Positions 17,827 through 26,084 of a stretch of DNA of 64,000 nucleotides are shown here, piece by piece. The position numbers and the translations under genes are program-made. The DNA comes from an uncultured Eubacterium sp. GTDB lineage: Bacteria > Bacillota > Clostridia > Oscillospirales > Acutalibacteraceae. Below the pieces are notes generated by a model that saw only the letters and a list, made by a program, of their open reading frames with translations, ran no database searches and was not told the DNA's origin. The stretch lies in NCBI GenBank assembly GCA_910583925.1, contig CAJTZJ010000006.1, positions 1 to 64,000 on the forward strand, given 5' to 3'. The first letter of the stretch is position 1, and each line of letters starts with the position of its first letter.

Positions 17827-18726
17827 ATGGCTTTTATCGCAGGCGCAGGCGCAACAAATGTTGATCTTTTATACGAAAATATGCCGAGAATCCCAAATAT
17901 CGGCGAAGAAATTTATACAGATACGTTTTCATTGCAACTTGGCGGAGGACTTCCCGCAACACTCATAAATGCAGGCCGACTTGGCATAGAAGCAAGAATT
18001 GCGACGGAGCTTGGAAAGGATATTTTTTCAGAATTCGCAAAGGAAAAATTTGAAGAAAATAAGGTTGCGCCTACAAATCTTTATAAAGGCGACGGTATTC
18101 CTCTTAATATTACCTCGGCAATTATTCTGGAAAATGACAGAAGCTTTATTACATACGGCAAAGGCAGCATTGAGCCTGACGAAAAGGCTAAAGAAGAGTT
18201 TTACAGCATTGCCAAAGGCGCAAAAATCTGTATGATGTCCCCCGGCGGACTCGTTGATGTTTATAAAGAACTAAAAACCGAAGGCACAATTATGGTGCTT
18301 GATATGGGATGGGATGATGAGCTTTGCTTTGAAAAATATGATGAGCTTCTCAGAATTGCAGATTATTATACGCCCAACCAGAAGGAAGCACTTGCCATAA
18401 CAGGATGCAGCAATGCCAAGGATGCTGCATATGCTTTAAAAAAATATTTTGATAAGGTTGTTGTTAAGGTAGACAAAGACGGATGTATAGGTATTGACGG
18501 CGATAATTACTTCTTCTGCCCAAGCCTTGAACAGTTTAAAAATGTTGACAGCACCGGTGCAGGAGATGCTTTTCTTGCCGGATTCATTTATGGCTTATTT
18601 AATGATTATCCGCTTAGGGACTGCATTGAATTCGGCAATATAACCGGCGGCAAGGCTGTTACTGCCGTTGGAGCGCTTTCAGCATATGTAAACGAAAAAG
18701 AGCTTTTGGAATTAAAAAAGCAATAA
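17827..18726 (+). CDS. PfkB-family carbohydrate kinase
   Basis: 299-residue cytosolic kinase of the ribokinase/PfkB family. The N-terminal GGGLPATLINAGRLG segment and the C-terminal ATP/anion-hole motif DSTGAGDAF (near residue 239, catalytic Asp in GAGD) are intact. The substrate cannot be read from the sequence; ribokinase, fructokinase and nucleoside-kinase activities occur in this family. It is divergent from the pyr operon and stands alone, with only a weak promoter candidate (TAGAAA-N17-TATACT ending at 17797). A good ribosome binding site (AGGAGAA) precedes the ATG. Confidence 0.88.
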   Translation: MAFIAGAGATNVDLLYENMPRIPNIGEEIYTDTFSLQLGGGLPATLINAGRLGIEARIATELGKDIFSEFAKEKFEENKVAPTNLYKGDGIPLNITSAIILENDRSFITYGKGSIEPDEKAKEEFYSIAKGAKICMMSPGGLVDVYKELKTEGTIMVLDMGWDDELCFEKYDELLRIADYYTPNQKEALAITGCSNAKDAAYALKKYFDKVVVKVDKDGCIGIDGDNYFFCPSLEQFKNVDSTGAGDAFLAGFIYGLFNDYPLRDCIEFGNITGGKAVTAVGALSAYVNEKELLELKKQ

Positions 18727-18763
18727 ATTTGCATCAAAAAGTCAGCCGCAATTTCGGCATATC

Positions 18764-18798
18764 AAAAAAGACTAAATCCTTAAGATTTAGTCTTTTTT
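18764..18798. terminator. Bidirectional terminator
   Basis: 15-bp perfect stem flanked by A and T runs. It ends the sugar kinase transcript (plus) and the dlt-like operon (minus), overlapping the last codons of the SGNH gene at 18780. Confidence 0.9.
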
Positions 18799-19802
18799 GA
18801 TTTTTTATCAGAATTAAGCTTATCCTGTTTTTTAATTTTTTCAACCTCTTTCAGAAAGCTTTTATATGCCTTATTCCAATCCTCAAAGCTTTTATCATTT
18901 CTGTGGTCAGTAAAAATATTCTTGGAGTTAAGATACGCGCCGAAATAAGTGGTTACCTTTTCAGCGCCTGCATAATTAAGATGCTCTCCCCCATCTCTTG
19001 ATTCCTTTGACCAGTCAATAGGAATTTCCTCTTGCATATAGTTCATATCCATATATTCAACACCAAGCTTCTCGGCAAGTTCGTGAACCGTATTATGCTT
19101 TTCACAGCTCCAGTTTTTTACACACGGAGCACTTACCAGCATCAACTCTGCGCCGTTTTCCTCGCAAAGTGCTTTTATATTTTCGATATAAGCTTTATTT
19201 TTCAGAGGGATAGATGCCTTTTTTTCAGACGGCTTCATATAATCCTTTATTGAAGCAGATTTCACACCGCCATACAAGCGAAAGCCTTTATCATTAACAA
19301 TATAATCACTTGAAAATTCGGAAGAAAAATCGGCAAGCTTAAGATTTTTCCAGCGGTCATGATACCTATAAATCGGAAGAAACTCCTCAGCACGAAGAAC
19401 AAGCGACTGCAAAGGGTTAAATCGTCTGAATACACCATCTGTTTCCAGAACAACAAGCTTTGGCTTTTGATTTTTAAAGGCTCTTCTTACAAAGTCTTCG
19501 GAATAAGCGAGCGTCTGAGACGGAGTACAGCATACATACGATGATATACCATAATCATTAAATATTTTAAGCGGAATAAAAGAACTGTATGCCAGACTGT
19601 CTCCCACAAAAACTACATCAATTGAGTTATCAGGCTCCGCAAGAAAGCCCTGAGCAGACTTATCTTTTAATCCCTTATTTGTTTTCGGCATAAAAACCGG
19701 GGAAAGTGCAAGCAGAATAACTGCAATAATAAGAACAAACGAAAGCGCTTTAATACCATTTTTCAGAAAGCGTTTATTAAAGCGCTCTTTAAAATAATTC
19801 AA
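18780..19802 (-). CDS. Membrane-anchored SGNH-fold protein, dlt-like operon (copy 2)
   Basis: 340 residues. An N-terminal transmembrane helix (about residues 17-36) places the rest outside the cell. The SGNH nucleophile motif V-G-D-S (Ser69) and a C-terminal D-x-x-x-H-L-N motif suggest an esterase or acyl-transfer role. Such proteins accompany MBOAT acyltransferases, as DltD does with DltB. It is a tandem paralogue of the gene at 19901, with close similarity along the whole length, including SPVFMPKTNK after the membrane helix. The start is a TTG at 19802: GGAGG sits seven bases upstream and the paralogue begins at the same point. It is the last gene of the operon. Confidence 0.75.
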   Translation of the reverse strand: MNYFKERFNKRFLKNGIKALSFVLIIAVILLALSPVFMPKTNKGLKDKSAQGFLAEPDNSIDVVFVGDSLAYSSFIPLKIFNDYGISSYVCCTPSQTLAYSEDFVRRAFKNQKPKLVVLETDGVFRRFNPLQSLVLRAEEFLPIYRYHDRWKNLKLADFSSEFSSDYIVNDKGFRLYGGVKSASIKDYMKPSEKKASIPLKNKAYIENIKALCEENGAELMLVSAPCVKNWSCEKHNTVHELAEKLGVEYMDMNYMQEEIPIDWSKESRDGGEHLNYAGAEKVTTYFGAYLNSKNIFTDHRNDKSFEDWNKAYKSFLKEVEKIKKQDKLNSDKKSKKTKS

Positions 19803-19900
19803 CCTTATACCTCCAAAACGGGACAATAATCTATTTCATAGGCAATAAACAGCAGTATCAGACTGAACCACCAATGGATTCAGTCTGTTTCTATCAGTAT

Positions 19901-20896
19901 CTAAACCTCTTTTTTTGCCTGTAATTTACATTTTTCTATTTCAACAAGGAAATGACTGTACGCTTTATTCCAATCGGAATAAGAAGGATCATTCCTGTGA
20001 TCCTCAAGAATGTTTTTGGAACTGAGATAATTTCCAAAATAAGCAGTTGCTTTTTCAGCGCCAATATGATTTAAGTGATCGCCCGCATCCTTAGTATCAT
20101 TAGTCCAATTAATCGGAACATCCTGCTTGAGTGTATTCATATCAATATATTCCAAACCGAATTCTTCGGCAAGCTCTGCAACTGTATTGTGGCGCTCGCT
20201 GTTCCAGTTTTTAAGGCTTGGCGTACTTACAAGCATAAGCTGCGCCCCATTTTCCTCACAAAGCTCTTTAATGCTTTTCAGATAAGGCTTATTTTTTATC
20301 GGGATTTTTTCCTTTTTATCAGATGGCTTCATATAACCTGACACATTGCCTGGTTTCACACTGCCGTCTATACGATATCCTTTATCATTCTCAATATAAT
20401 CATTATCGACATCAGATGAAAAATCCGATAAGGAAAGCTTTTTCCAGCGATCATGATATCTGTAAATAGAAAACCGTTCATCAGCCTTGATAAGAAGAGC
20501 AGAGCTGAGACTGAATTTTCTGAAAATAGCATTTGTTTCAAGCACAACAACCTTTGGCTTCTGGCTCTTAAATGCTTTTCTTAAGAAATCCTCGGAATAG
20601 TCAAGCGTTTGCTTCGGCGTTCCGCAGACATAGGAGGTTATTCCATAATCATTCCACATCTGAAGCGGAATAAAGGTACAGTAGGCTTCACTGTCTCCAA
20701 CAATAATAACATCTATTGTACCTGCAGGCTCTGCCAAAATTCCGTTTGCAGATGAATCTCTTAAATCCTTATTGGTTTTCGGCATAAAAACCGGAGAAAG
20801 AGCGAAAAGAAGCCCTAAAATAACAAGTATAAATACAACAGCTTTGCAGCTATGAAGCAGAAAGCGTTTGTTAACACGCTCTTTAAAATAGCTCAT
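19901..20896 (-). CDS. Membrane-anchored SGNH-fold protein, dlt-like operon (copy 1)
   Basis: 331 residues with an N-terminal membrane helix (about residues 15-34) and an extracellular SGNH domain: V-G-D-S-E-A-Y near residue 65 and D-A-G-D-H-L-N near residue 280. It follows the MBOAT gene by 22 bp and precedes its paralogue by 98 bp. By analogy with DltD and with the AlgJ/AlgX proteins of acetylation systems, it should assist transfer of an acyl or aminoacyl group from the MBOAT protein to a cell-surface polymer. The acceptor polymer is not identified. Confidence 0.75.
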   Translation of the reverse strand: MSYFKERVNKRFLLHSCKAVVFILVILGLLFALSPVFMPKTNKDLRDSSANGILAEPAGTIDVIIVGDSEAYCTFIPLQMWNDYGITSYVCGTPKQTLDYSEDFLRKAFKSQKPKVVVLETNAIFRKFSLSSALLIKADERFSIYRYHDRWKKLSLSDFSSDVDNDYIENDKGYRIDGSVKPGNVSGYMKPSDKKEKIPIKNKPYLKSIKELCEENGAQLMLVSTPSLKNWNSERHNTVAELAEEFGLEYIDMNTLKQDVPINWTNDTKDAGDHLNHIGAEKATAYFGNYLSSKNILEDHRNDPSYSDWNKAYSHFLVEIEKCKLQAKKEV

Positions 20897-20918
20897 ATTC
20901 AGCTCTTCCCTCCTTTAA

Positions 20919-22559
20919 TCAGAAATTAGCATAGATAGGATCAACCGGATCATAGCCGATTCCATACGCACCGAAAATAAAAATAAATAATACAAGAGCA
21001 GTAAAAATAACCCAGCGAAGAATGATATTCTTTTTCTGAAGCTCATTTCTTATATTAATGCCCTTTTCATTAATAATACTTACAACAAAAATAATAAGAA
21101 GTGTAACACCTACAATAATAAGGTCTTTAACATCAACGCCAAGTGCCTTTAAATATCCTTCCTGAATTTCACCGAAGCTGAAATCTGTTACCAGCTTTTT
21201 GAACATTAAAAAGCCGGCTTTCAGACCATGCACACGGAAGAACATCTCGCCGATTACAACAAATATTGTTGTACGGACAATCTGCATAGCCTTATAAGCA
21301 AAACATTCCGTATTAATATGCAGCTTATCATTTATATTCTTTGAAAACGGAGCAATGATATTGCCCGATAAAATCAAAGCAAAGTGATACATACCGAAGA
21401 AAATATAGCTCCAGGCCGCACCATGCCACAAGCCGTTGCAGAACCAAACTGCAAAAAGAGCAATCGCACCTGCAATAAGAGGTCCGAAATGATTTCCGAG
21501 CTTCTTTCTTGCCGAAGTTGTTAAATTTTTCATCGGCTTTGACATTGAGATCGGATAGAAAATATAATCTCTGAACCACGCACCGAGTGTAATATGCCAC
21601 CTTTTCCAGAATTCGGAAATAGACCTGGAAAAGAAGGGTCTTTTGAAATTTTCAGGCATTGCTACGCCGAAAATCTGAGCTGAGCCGCAAACGGCATCCA
21701 TAGTACCCGAGAAATCCATATAAAGCTGGATAGTATAGGCAATGGCACCAACTGCAATCGTAAAACCGCCGAATTCTTTGTAATCCTTAAAAATTGTTTC
21801 AACTAAAACATTAAGTCTGTCAGCTACAACTACCTTTTTCATCATACCGAAAGCAATACGCTGAAGACCAAGCGTTAAATTCGTATAGCTGATCTGCTTT
21901 GCCTCATAAATCTGCTCTGCCGTATCTGCATACTTACAGATAGGACCTTCAACAATCTGTGGGAAAAAGCTCATATAAAGAGAAATTCTTAAATAATTTC
22001 TGTCTGCTTTTATTGCACCGTGATAAACATCAAGAATATAAGACATCGCCTGCATTGTAAAGAAGGAAATACCGATAGGAAGAATAAACTTCGGTATGCC
22101 GATTTCAAACGAAGAGCCGCATGCCTTTATAAGCGAGTTTACATTTCCCAGGAAAAACGGAGTATATTTCAGCACAAGAAGCGTACCTATATGTACTACG
22201 GATGCAAAGAAAATAACCCAGCGCTGACGAGTCTGATAAGCTTTTTTGATTGCTTTTTTCTCTGCTCTGTCCTTAGCTGTTTTGGCTTCTGCCTTTCGTT
22301 TGGCATTCAGCTTGTCCAGCCACAGACCAAACAGATAAATCGAAAGTGTTGCCAACAGAAGAAAAACAGTAAGTTTTCCGCTTATGAGCCAAAAGAAACC
22401 ATACCCTGCGGCAAGAAGAAACCATCTTCTTGCCTTCTGAGGCAGCAGCCAATAAACAACAATTGCTGCAGGAAGAAAAATTGCCAGATAAGCTACTGAA
22501 AAATACGAGGTCAGCTTAGGCACTAAGCCTGCATTAAATAGAGTTGATATCGCATCCAT
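20919..22559 (-). CDS. MBOAT-family O-acyltransferase (DltB-like)
   Basis: 546-residue polytopic membrane protein of the membrane-bound O-acyltransferase family. The N-terminal region has several hydrophobic helices and one long charged cytoplasmic loop. The diagnostic WHG (catalytic His) is in GLWHGAAW near residue 385, and the conserved FWRRWH-type motif appears as FWKRWHITLGAW near residue 317. It lies directly after the carrier protein gene, with start and stop codons adjacent. Its expected job is to accept the acyl group from the carrier at the inner face and pass it across the membrane. Confidence 0.92.
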   Translation of the reverse strand: MDAISTLFNAGLVPKLTSYFSVAYLAIFLPAAIVVYWLLPQKARRWFLLAAGYGFFWLISGKLTVFLLLATLSIYLFGLWLDKLNAKRKAEAKTAKDRAEKKAIKKAYQTRQRWVIFFASVVHIGTLLVLKYTPFFLGNVNSLIKACGSSFEIGIPKFILPIGISFFTMQAMSYILDVYHGAIKADRNYLRISLYMSFFPQIVEGPICKYADTAEQIYEAKQISYTNLTLGLQRIAFGMMKKVVVADRLNVLVETIFKDYKEFGGFTIAVGAIAYTIQLYMDFSGTMDAVCGSAQIFGVAMPENFKRPFFSRSISEFWKRWHITLGAWFRDYIFYPISMSKPMKNLTTSARKKLGNHFGPLIAGAIALFAVWFCNGLWHGAAWSYIFFGMYHFALILSGNIIAPFSKNINDKLHINTECFAYKAMQIVRTTIFVVIGEMFFRVHGLKAGFLMFKKLVTDFSFGEIQEGYLKALGVDVKDLIIVGVTLLIIFVVSIINEKGINIRNELQKKNIILRWVIFTALVLFIFIFGAYGIGYDPVDPIYANF

Positions 22560-22790
22560 TTAGTCTTCCTCTTCAAGCCTCTTAATCATTTTCCACATTG
22601 CTTCCGCTGAATTGAAGTTTGACGGAATAATTTCCACTGCCGGAACAGTTATATCAAATTCATCCTCAATCTCTGCAACAAGAGAGATGATTGAAAGTGA
22701 ATCAAGATGATGGGCATCAATAAGATCCGTACAGGTTTCATAATCAATTCCCGGCTGAATATCCTCTAAAATTTCAATAAGTGTTTCCAT
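22560..22790 (-). CDS. Acyl carrier protein (DltC-like)
   Basis: 76-residue four-helix carrier. The phosphopantetheine attachment site is Ser31 in HHLDSLSII. The ATG at 22790 is chosen because the sequence AAAGGA upstream would serve as its ribosome binding site; a TTG six codons earlier overlaps that site. It sits between the PLP decarboxylase and the MBOAT gene, so the amino acid activated by the operon's ligase is probably loaded here. It is too short and too isolated to be the fatty-acid carrier of the cell, though this is context-based. Confidence 0.88.
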   Translation of the reverse strand: METLIEILEDIQPGIDYETCTDLIDAHHLDSLSIISLVAEIEDEFDITVPAVEIIPSNFNSAEAMWKMIKRLEEED

Positions 22791-22817
22791 AATTATAATT
22801 CCTTTCAAAATAAATAT

Positions 22818-23993
22818 TTAATAAATAGGTGTATTAAGATTGTATGTTTCAAATTTATCCCTTACCTTAACCGCATTTCCGTTTTCATCAATCAGATAAA
22901 CAGACGGAATATCTCTTGTTAAGAACAGAGAAATACATTCTATCATACAATAAGCACCTGTGTTTTCAAAAACCAAGGTATCGCCGATTTCAATTTCAGG
23001 CAATGCGGCATTTTTTACAATAATATCATTCATTGAACATAAAGAGCCGCATATATTCCATTCTTTATCAACGATTTTATCTGCCTTGCCTGCAACAGAC
23101 AGTTTTGGCATTCTCATAGCCATATGCTGGCCAAAATAAACAATATGGTGCATACCGCCGTCACAAAGCAGATAGCCGACACCCTTATTTATTTTTTTAT
23201 CCACAATATGTGTATAATACTTTCCACAGGAGGCAGCGATTGAACGACCGACTTCAAGCGTTATCACAGGCTTCATCTGCATATCATTTATTGCCTCGGA
23301 AAAGCCTTTTAAAAGCGCTTCCTCATCAAGCTCTTCATCTTCAAAATATGCAACAGGAAAACCTGTTCCATATTCAAGTTCTTTTGCTTCAAAGGATAAA
23401 TCCTCTTTAAGATGAATCAGGAAAGCATCAAGCTTTGCAAGCTCCCTTTTATATTTTTTAACAGAGGTTTTCTGTGTGCCTGAAAAATACTGAATTCCAA
23501 GAATATCAATATTTTTATGCAATCCCCTGTTTTTAACAATATCATCAATATCCTCTTTATTTATACCAAATTGGCTTCCGTTTGTGAGCCTTAAAAGAAG
23601 TTGGAGCCTTCTTCCGTATTTTTCGCTTAAGCTGCAAAGCAAATCATACTGCGTTAAGGATTCAACTGTAAATATACCATTAAAGCTTTTATCCGCAGCA
23701 AGCTCCTCAATAAATTCCGGCGTTTTATAAACCCCCGAGATAACTGTTTTTTCAGAGGGAACACCAAGCTTTTTGCATACCGCTTCCTCGCCGGGAGAGC
23801 AAACCTCAAGCCTTTCAACACAGCCTTCAATTTCTTTTATAATAAATGTATTTGCCTTAACCGCATAACAGAGTGAAACCTCGTTCGGCAAACGGCTTTT
23901 AAGATAATCAACACGGTTTTTAAGAACGGATATATCAAAAGTATAAAAAGCCGTTGAATTTTCAGCTAAAAGCTGCTTTTCAAAATCTTTCAT
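22818..23993 (-). CDS. PLP-dependent decarboxylase, alanine-racemase fold (LysA/BtrK-like)
   Basis: 391 residues of the type III PLP decarboxylase family (diaminopimelate/ornithine decarboxylases and the carrier-protein-dependent BtrK). The PLP lysine is Lys46 in YAVKAN, the phosphate-binding region includes EVGR (247-250), and the C-terminal active-site motif is C319-S-M-N-D323, followed by GAY near residue 347. In diaminopimelate decarboxylases the residue after this Cys is Glu; here it is Ser, which argues against a housekeeping LysA. It overlaps the adenylation gene by 1 bp (TAATG) and is followed by the carrier protein. By analogy with BtrK, which decarboxylates glutamate while it is bound to a carrier, it may act on the carrier-bound amino acid. 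Confidence 0.85.
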   Translation of the reverse strand: MKDFEKQLLAENSTAFYTFDISVLKNRVDYLKSRLPNEVSLCYAVKANTFIIKEIEGCVERLEVCSPGEEAVCKKLGVPSEKTVISGVYKTPEFIEELAADKSFNGIFTVESLTQYDLLCSLSEKYGRRLQLLLRLTNGSQFGINKEDIDDIVKNRGLHKNIDILGIQYFSGTQKTSVKKYKRELAKLDAFLIHLKEDLSFEAKELEYGTGFPVAYFEDEELDEEALLKGFSEAINDMQMKPVITLEVGRSIAASCGKYYTHIVDKKINKGVGYLLCDGGMHHIVYFGQHMAMRMPKLSVAGKADKIVDKEWNICGSLCSMNDIIVKNAALPEIEIGDTLVFENTGAYCMIECISLFLTRDIPSVYLIDENGNAVKVRDKFETYNLNTPIY

Positions 23994-25501
23994 TACCTTC
24001 TCCCCATTTCCTGAAGCTGCTTTCTGTCTACCTTGCCGTTTTTTGTTAACGGCATTTCCTCTATCTGTCTTATCATACCGGGTATCATAAATACAGGAAG
24101 CGTGCTTCTCATTATTGCAAGAAGTTCTGTTTTTTCGATTGAACCTATATAAAAACCCTTAAGCTTTGACTTTTTTTCATCAAAAACACATACACAGCGC
24201 TCAACGCCGTCTATAGCAGCCATTGCATGCTCAATTTCTTCAAGCTCAATACGATGACCCATATATTTTATCTGAAAGTCTTTTCTGCCGCTGAAAACCA
24301 GCTCTCCGTCTTCATTATAGACTGCAAGATCGCCTGTTCTGTAAATAAACTCCGGATAATTAGGATTCAGCGGATTCTGAACAAAGCTTTTTGCCGTTTG
24401 CTCCCAAGCGGCATAATAGCCGAGAGCAAGCGCCGTTCCTCTTACACAAATTTCTCCTGCTCTGCCTGATTCGGTTACAAGCTGATTATTTTCATCAAGA
24501 AGGAAAACATCTTCATTTTCAAAAGCTCTGCCGATTGGAATACCCGCAGAATAATCACGATTCTTTTCAAGAATATGATAAGTACAGTTGCAGGTAATCT
24601 CTGTAGGTCCGTAAAGGTTTACAAGAGTTGCATTCGGAAGATGACTTTGCCAGTTCAAAAGATGCTTGTACGGCATTACCTCGCCGCTGAACAATATTTT
24701 TCTGACAGTTTCGGGTGTCTTATAATCAAGACCATGCAGTGTACTGATAAGGCATAATGCAGACACAGCCCATATCATAACAGTTACTTTATTTTCGCAA
24801 AGATAGTCAATAAGCTCTACGGGAGCAGAAAACAATCTTCTTGGAACAATAACAAGATGCCCCCCCATTTTTAAGGAAGAATATATATCCTTAACGGAAA
24901 CATCAAAATCAAACGGGGCCTGATTTGCTATAATATCATTTCCGTTTATGTCGAATGTTTTCGTAAAAACATCTATGAAATCCATAACACTTCTATGGCA
25001 GACAACGATACCCTTAGGAACACCTGTTGAACCGGAAGTAAAATTTGCATAAAGAGGGTCGGTATCAATCTGACTTTTTCTGATTTCGGAAAGCCCGTTT
25101 TCATTAACAGAACATTGCACTGCATCTTCAATCAGAATTATTTCGCCGTCAAAATCAATTTCCTTTGCCTTGTCAAAATGCTCTTTATCGGTCAGCAAAG
25201 CAGCAGGCTTTAAGGCTTCAAAAATCTTATTTTTTCTATCATTCGGCATTTCAAGGTCAACAACAGAATAGAAATTTCCGCTGTATACAACTCCGAGCAT
25301 TGCCGAAAGCAAATCTACACTTTTCTCCATAAAAAGAGAAATTGCCCTATTTTTCGCACCGAACCTTAAAAGAAAAGAACCGATTTGTTTAGCCCTTTCC
25401 GACAGTTCGGAATAAGTTACACTGACATCATAATCCGATGCCGCGATTTTATCAGCATTAACAGCTGCATTATATTCTAAATATTCAAGTACATTTTTCA
25501 T
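23993..25501 (-). CDS. Amino acid adenylating enzyme, DltA-like
   Basis: 502-residue ANL-superfamily ligase that should activate an amino acid with ATP and load it on the carrier protein. Core motifs: TSGSTGVPKG (155-164), the amino-binding Asp in FDVSVKDIY (Asp200), LYGPTE (296-301), TGD (389-391) and the C-terminal catalytic Lys490 in NGKVDRK. The FDVS-x-x-D pattern matches DltA and indicates an alpha-amino acid. As I recall DltA structures, D-alanine enzymes have Cys in the F-x-x-C-G-E motif; here it is Ser272, so the substrate may differ. First gene of the operon. No condensation or thioesterase domain is present. Confidence 0.88.
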   Translation of the reverse strand: MKNVLEYLEYNAAVNADKIAASDYDVSVTYSELSERAKQIGSFLLRFGAKNRAISLFMEKSVDLLSAMLGVVYSGNFYSVVDLEMPNDRKNKIFEALKPAALLTDKEHFDKAKEIDFDGEIILIEDAVQCSVNENGLSEIRKSQIDTDPLYANFTSGSTGVPKGIVVCHRSVMDFIDVFTKTFDINGNDIIANQAPFDFDVSVKDIYSSLKMGGHLVIVPRRLFSAPVELIDYLCENKVTVMIWAVSALCLISTLHGLDYKTPETVRKILFSGEVMPYKHLLNWQSHLPNATLVNLYGPTEITCNCTYHILEKNRDYSAGIPIGRAFENEDVFLLDENNQLVTESGRAGEICVRGTALALGYYAAWEQTAKSFVQNPLNPNYPEFIYRTGDLAVYNEDGELVFSGRKDFQIKYMGHRIELEEIEHAMAAIDGVERCVCVFDEKKSKLKGFYIGSIEKTELLAIMRSTLPVFMIPGMIRQIEEMPLTKNGKVDRKQLQEMGRR

Positions 25502-25677
25502 AAGTTAGCCTCATTAATTTTATTAACCGTACTATAAATCGTACCAACTGTACTACAATGCTTAATACAGATTTCTTATACATAATACAACACCGTTCAA
25601 AAAATGTCAACAAAGAAAAAGCAAAGAAATTATTAAGAAAAGTTAAGATACAATTAAGTTATAAATAAACCTTTTAA

Positions 25678-25692
25678 GTTACATAATGTAAC
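25678..25692. promoter_or_regulatory. Palindromic operator candidate 1
   Basis: GTTACAT-A-ATGTAAC, 7-bp perfect arms. It shares the GTTAC/GTAAC half-site with the larger palindrome at 25697-25723. Confidence 0.6.
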
Positions 25693-25696
25693 ATTT

Positions 25697-25723
25697 TATA
25701 TTGTAACAAACTGTTACAATATA
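25697..25723. promoter_or_regulatory. Palindromic operator candidate 2
   Basis: An 11-bp perfect inverted repeat with a 5-bp spacer, TATATTGTAAC-AAACT-GTTACAATATA, ending about 19 bp before the TTG start of the XRE gene. It has the size and symmetry of a dimer-binding site. A T-rich tail is absent, so it is not a terminator. Confidence 0.7.
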
Positions 25724-25742
25724 GTCAAGGGGTGAACGCTTT

Positions 25743-25946
25743 TTGAAGGGATTAAAAATAATTCGTAAAGAAAGAAATCTAAACCAGCAAAAAGTTGCTA
25801 TTGACCTTAATATAAGCCGAGAAGCATTATCACATTATGAAAACGGAAAAAGAGAACCGTCCCTTGATATGTTGATTAAACTATCTGACTATTTTAATGT
25901 TTCAATAGACTTTCTGATTAAAGGCGAAGAGTTCAAAAAAAGATAA
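25743..25946 (+). CDS. XRE-family helix-turn-helix regulator
   Basis: 67-residue protein that is almost only the Cro/C1-type HTH domain (residues about 1-62: LNQQKVAIDLNISREALSHYE, then P-S-L-D-M-L-I-K-L-S-D-Y-F). It starts with TTG, with AGGGGTG upstream. It is divergent from the dlt-like operon and its upstream DNA carries two strong palindromes, so it probably regulates itself and perhaps the operon. No sensor domain is present, so any signal must act through another partner. Confidence 0.88.
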   Translation: MKGLKIIRKERNLNQQKVAIDLNISREALSHYENGKREPSLDMLIKLSDYFNVSIDFLIKGEEFKKR

Positions 25947-26000
25947 ACCAAATCTTTGGCAATACTATATTATAATTTTATTCTTACTTTTAAGTGACTG

Positions 26001-26024
26001 TTATCTTACGATTTTGTAAGATAA
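26001..26024. terminator. Hairpin after the XRE gene
   Basis: 9-bp stem TTATCTTAC / GTAAGATAA with a 6-nt loop, without a T run on the plus strand. It precedes the strong terminator at 26023. Confidence 0.4.
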
Positions 26025-26058
26025 AAAAACAAGGCGTTCATTGACGCCTTGTTTTTTT
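26023..26058. terminator. Bidirectional terminator
   Basis: 15-bp perfect stem AAAAAAACAAGGCGT with ACGCCTTGTTTTTTT between the convergent XRE and cytidylate-kinase-like genes. Confidence 0.9.
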
Positions 26059-26084
26059 ATTATCGGTTGAATACGATGATGTTC

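Larger units (their letters stand above)
25502..25742. promoter_or_regulatory. Divergent control region between the dlt-like operon and the XRE gene
   Basis: On the minus strand a likely promoter TTGTAG-N16-TATAGT precedes the adenylation gene, with three GTAC motifs at irregular spacing around it. On the plus-strand side lie two palindromes, described separately, directly upstream of the XRE regulator. Confidence 0.5.

Noticed and set aside
22818..23993. Housekeeping lysA
   Set aside because: The residue after the active-site Cys is not Glu, and the gene is locked between an adenylation enzyme and a carrier protein rather than lysine genes.
22560..25501. A nonribosomal peptide or siderophore cluster, suggested by the adenylation and carrier proteins
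   Set aside because: No condensation, thioesterase or export genes are present, while an MBOAT and two SGNH proteins follow directly. A surface-polymer modification system fits better.
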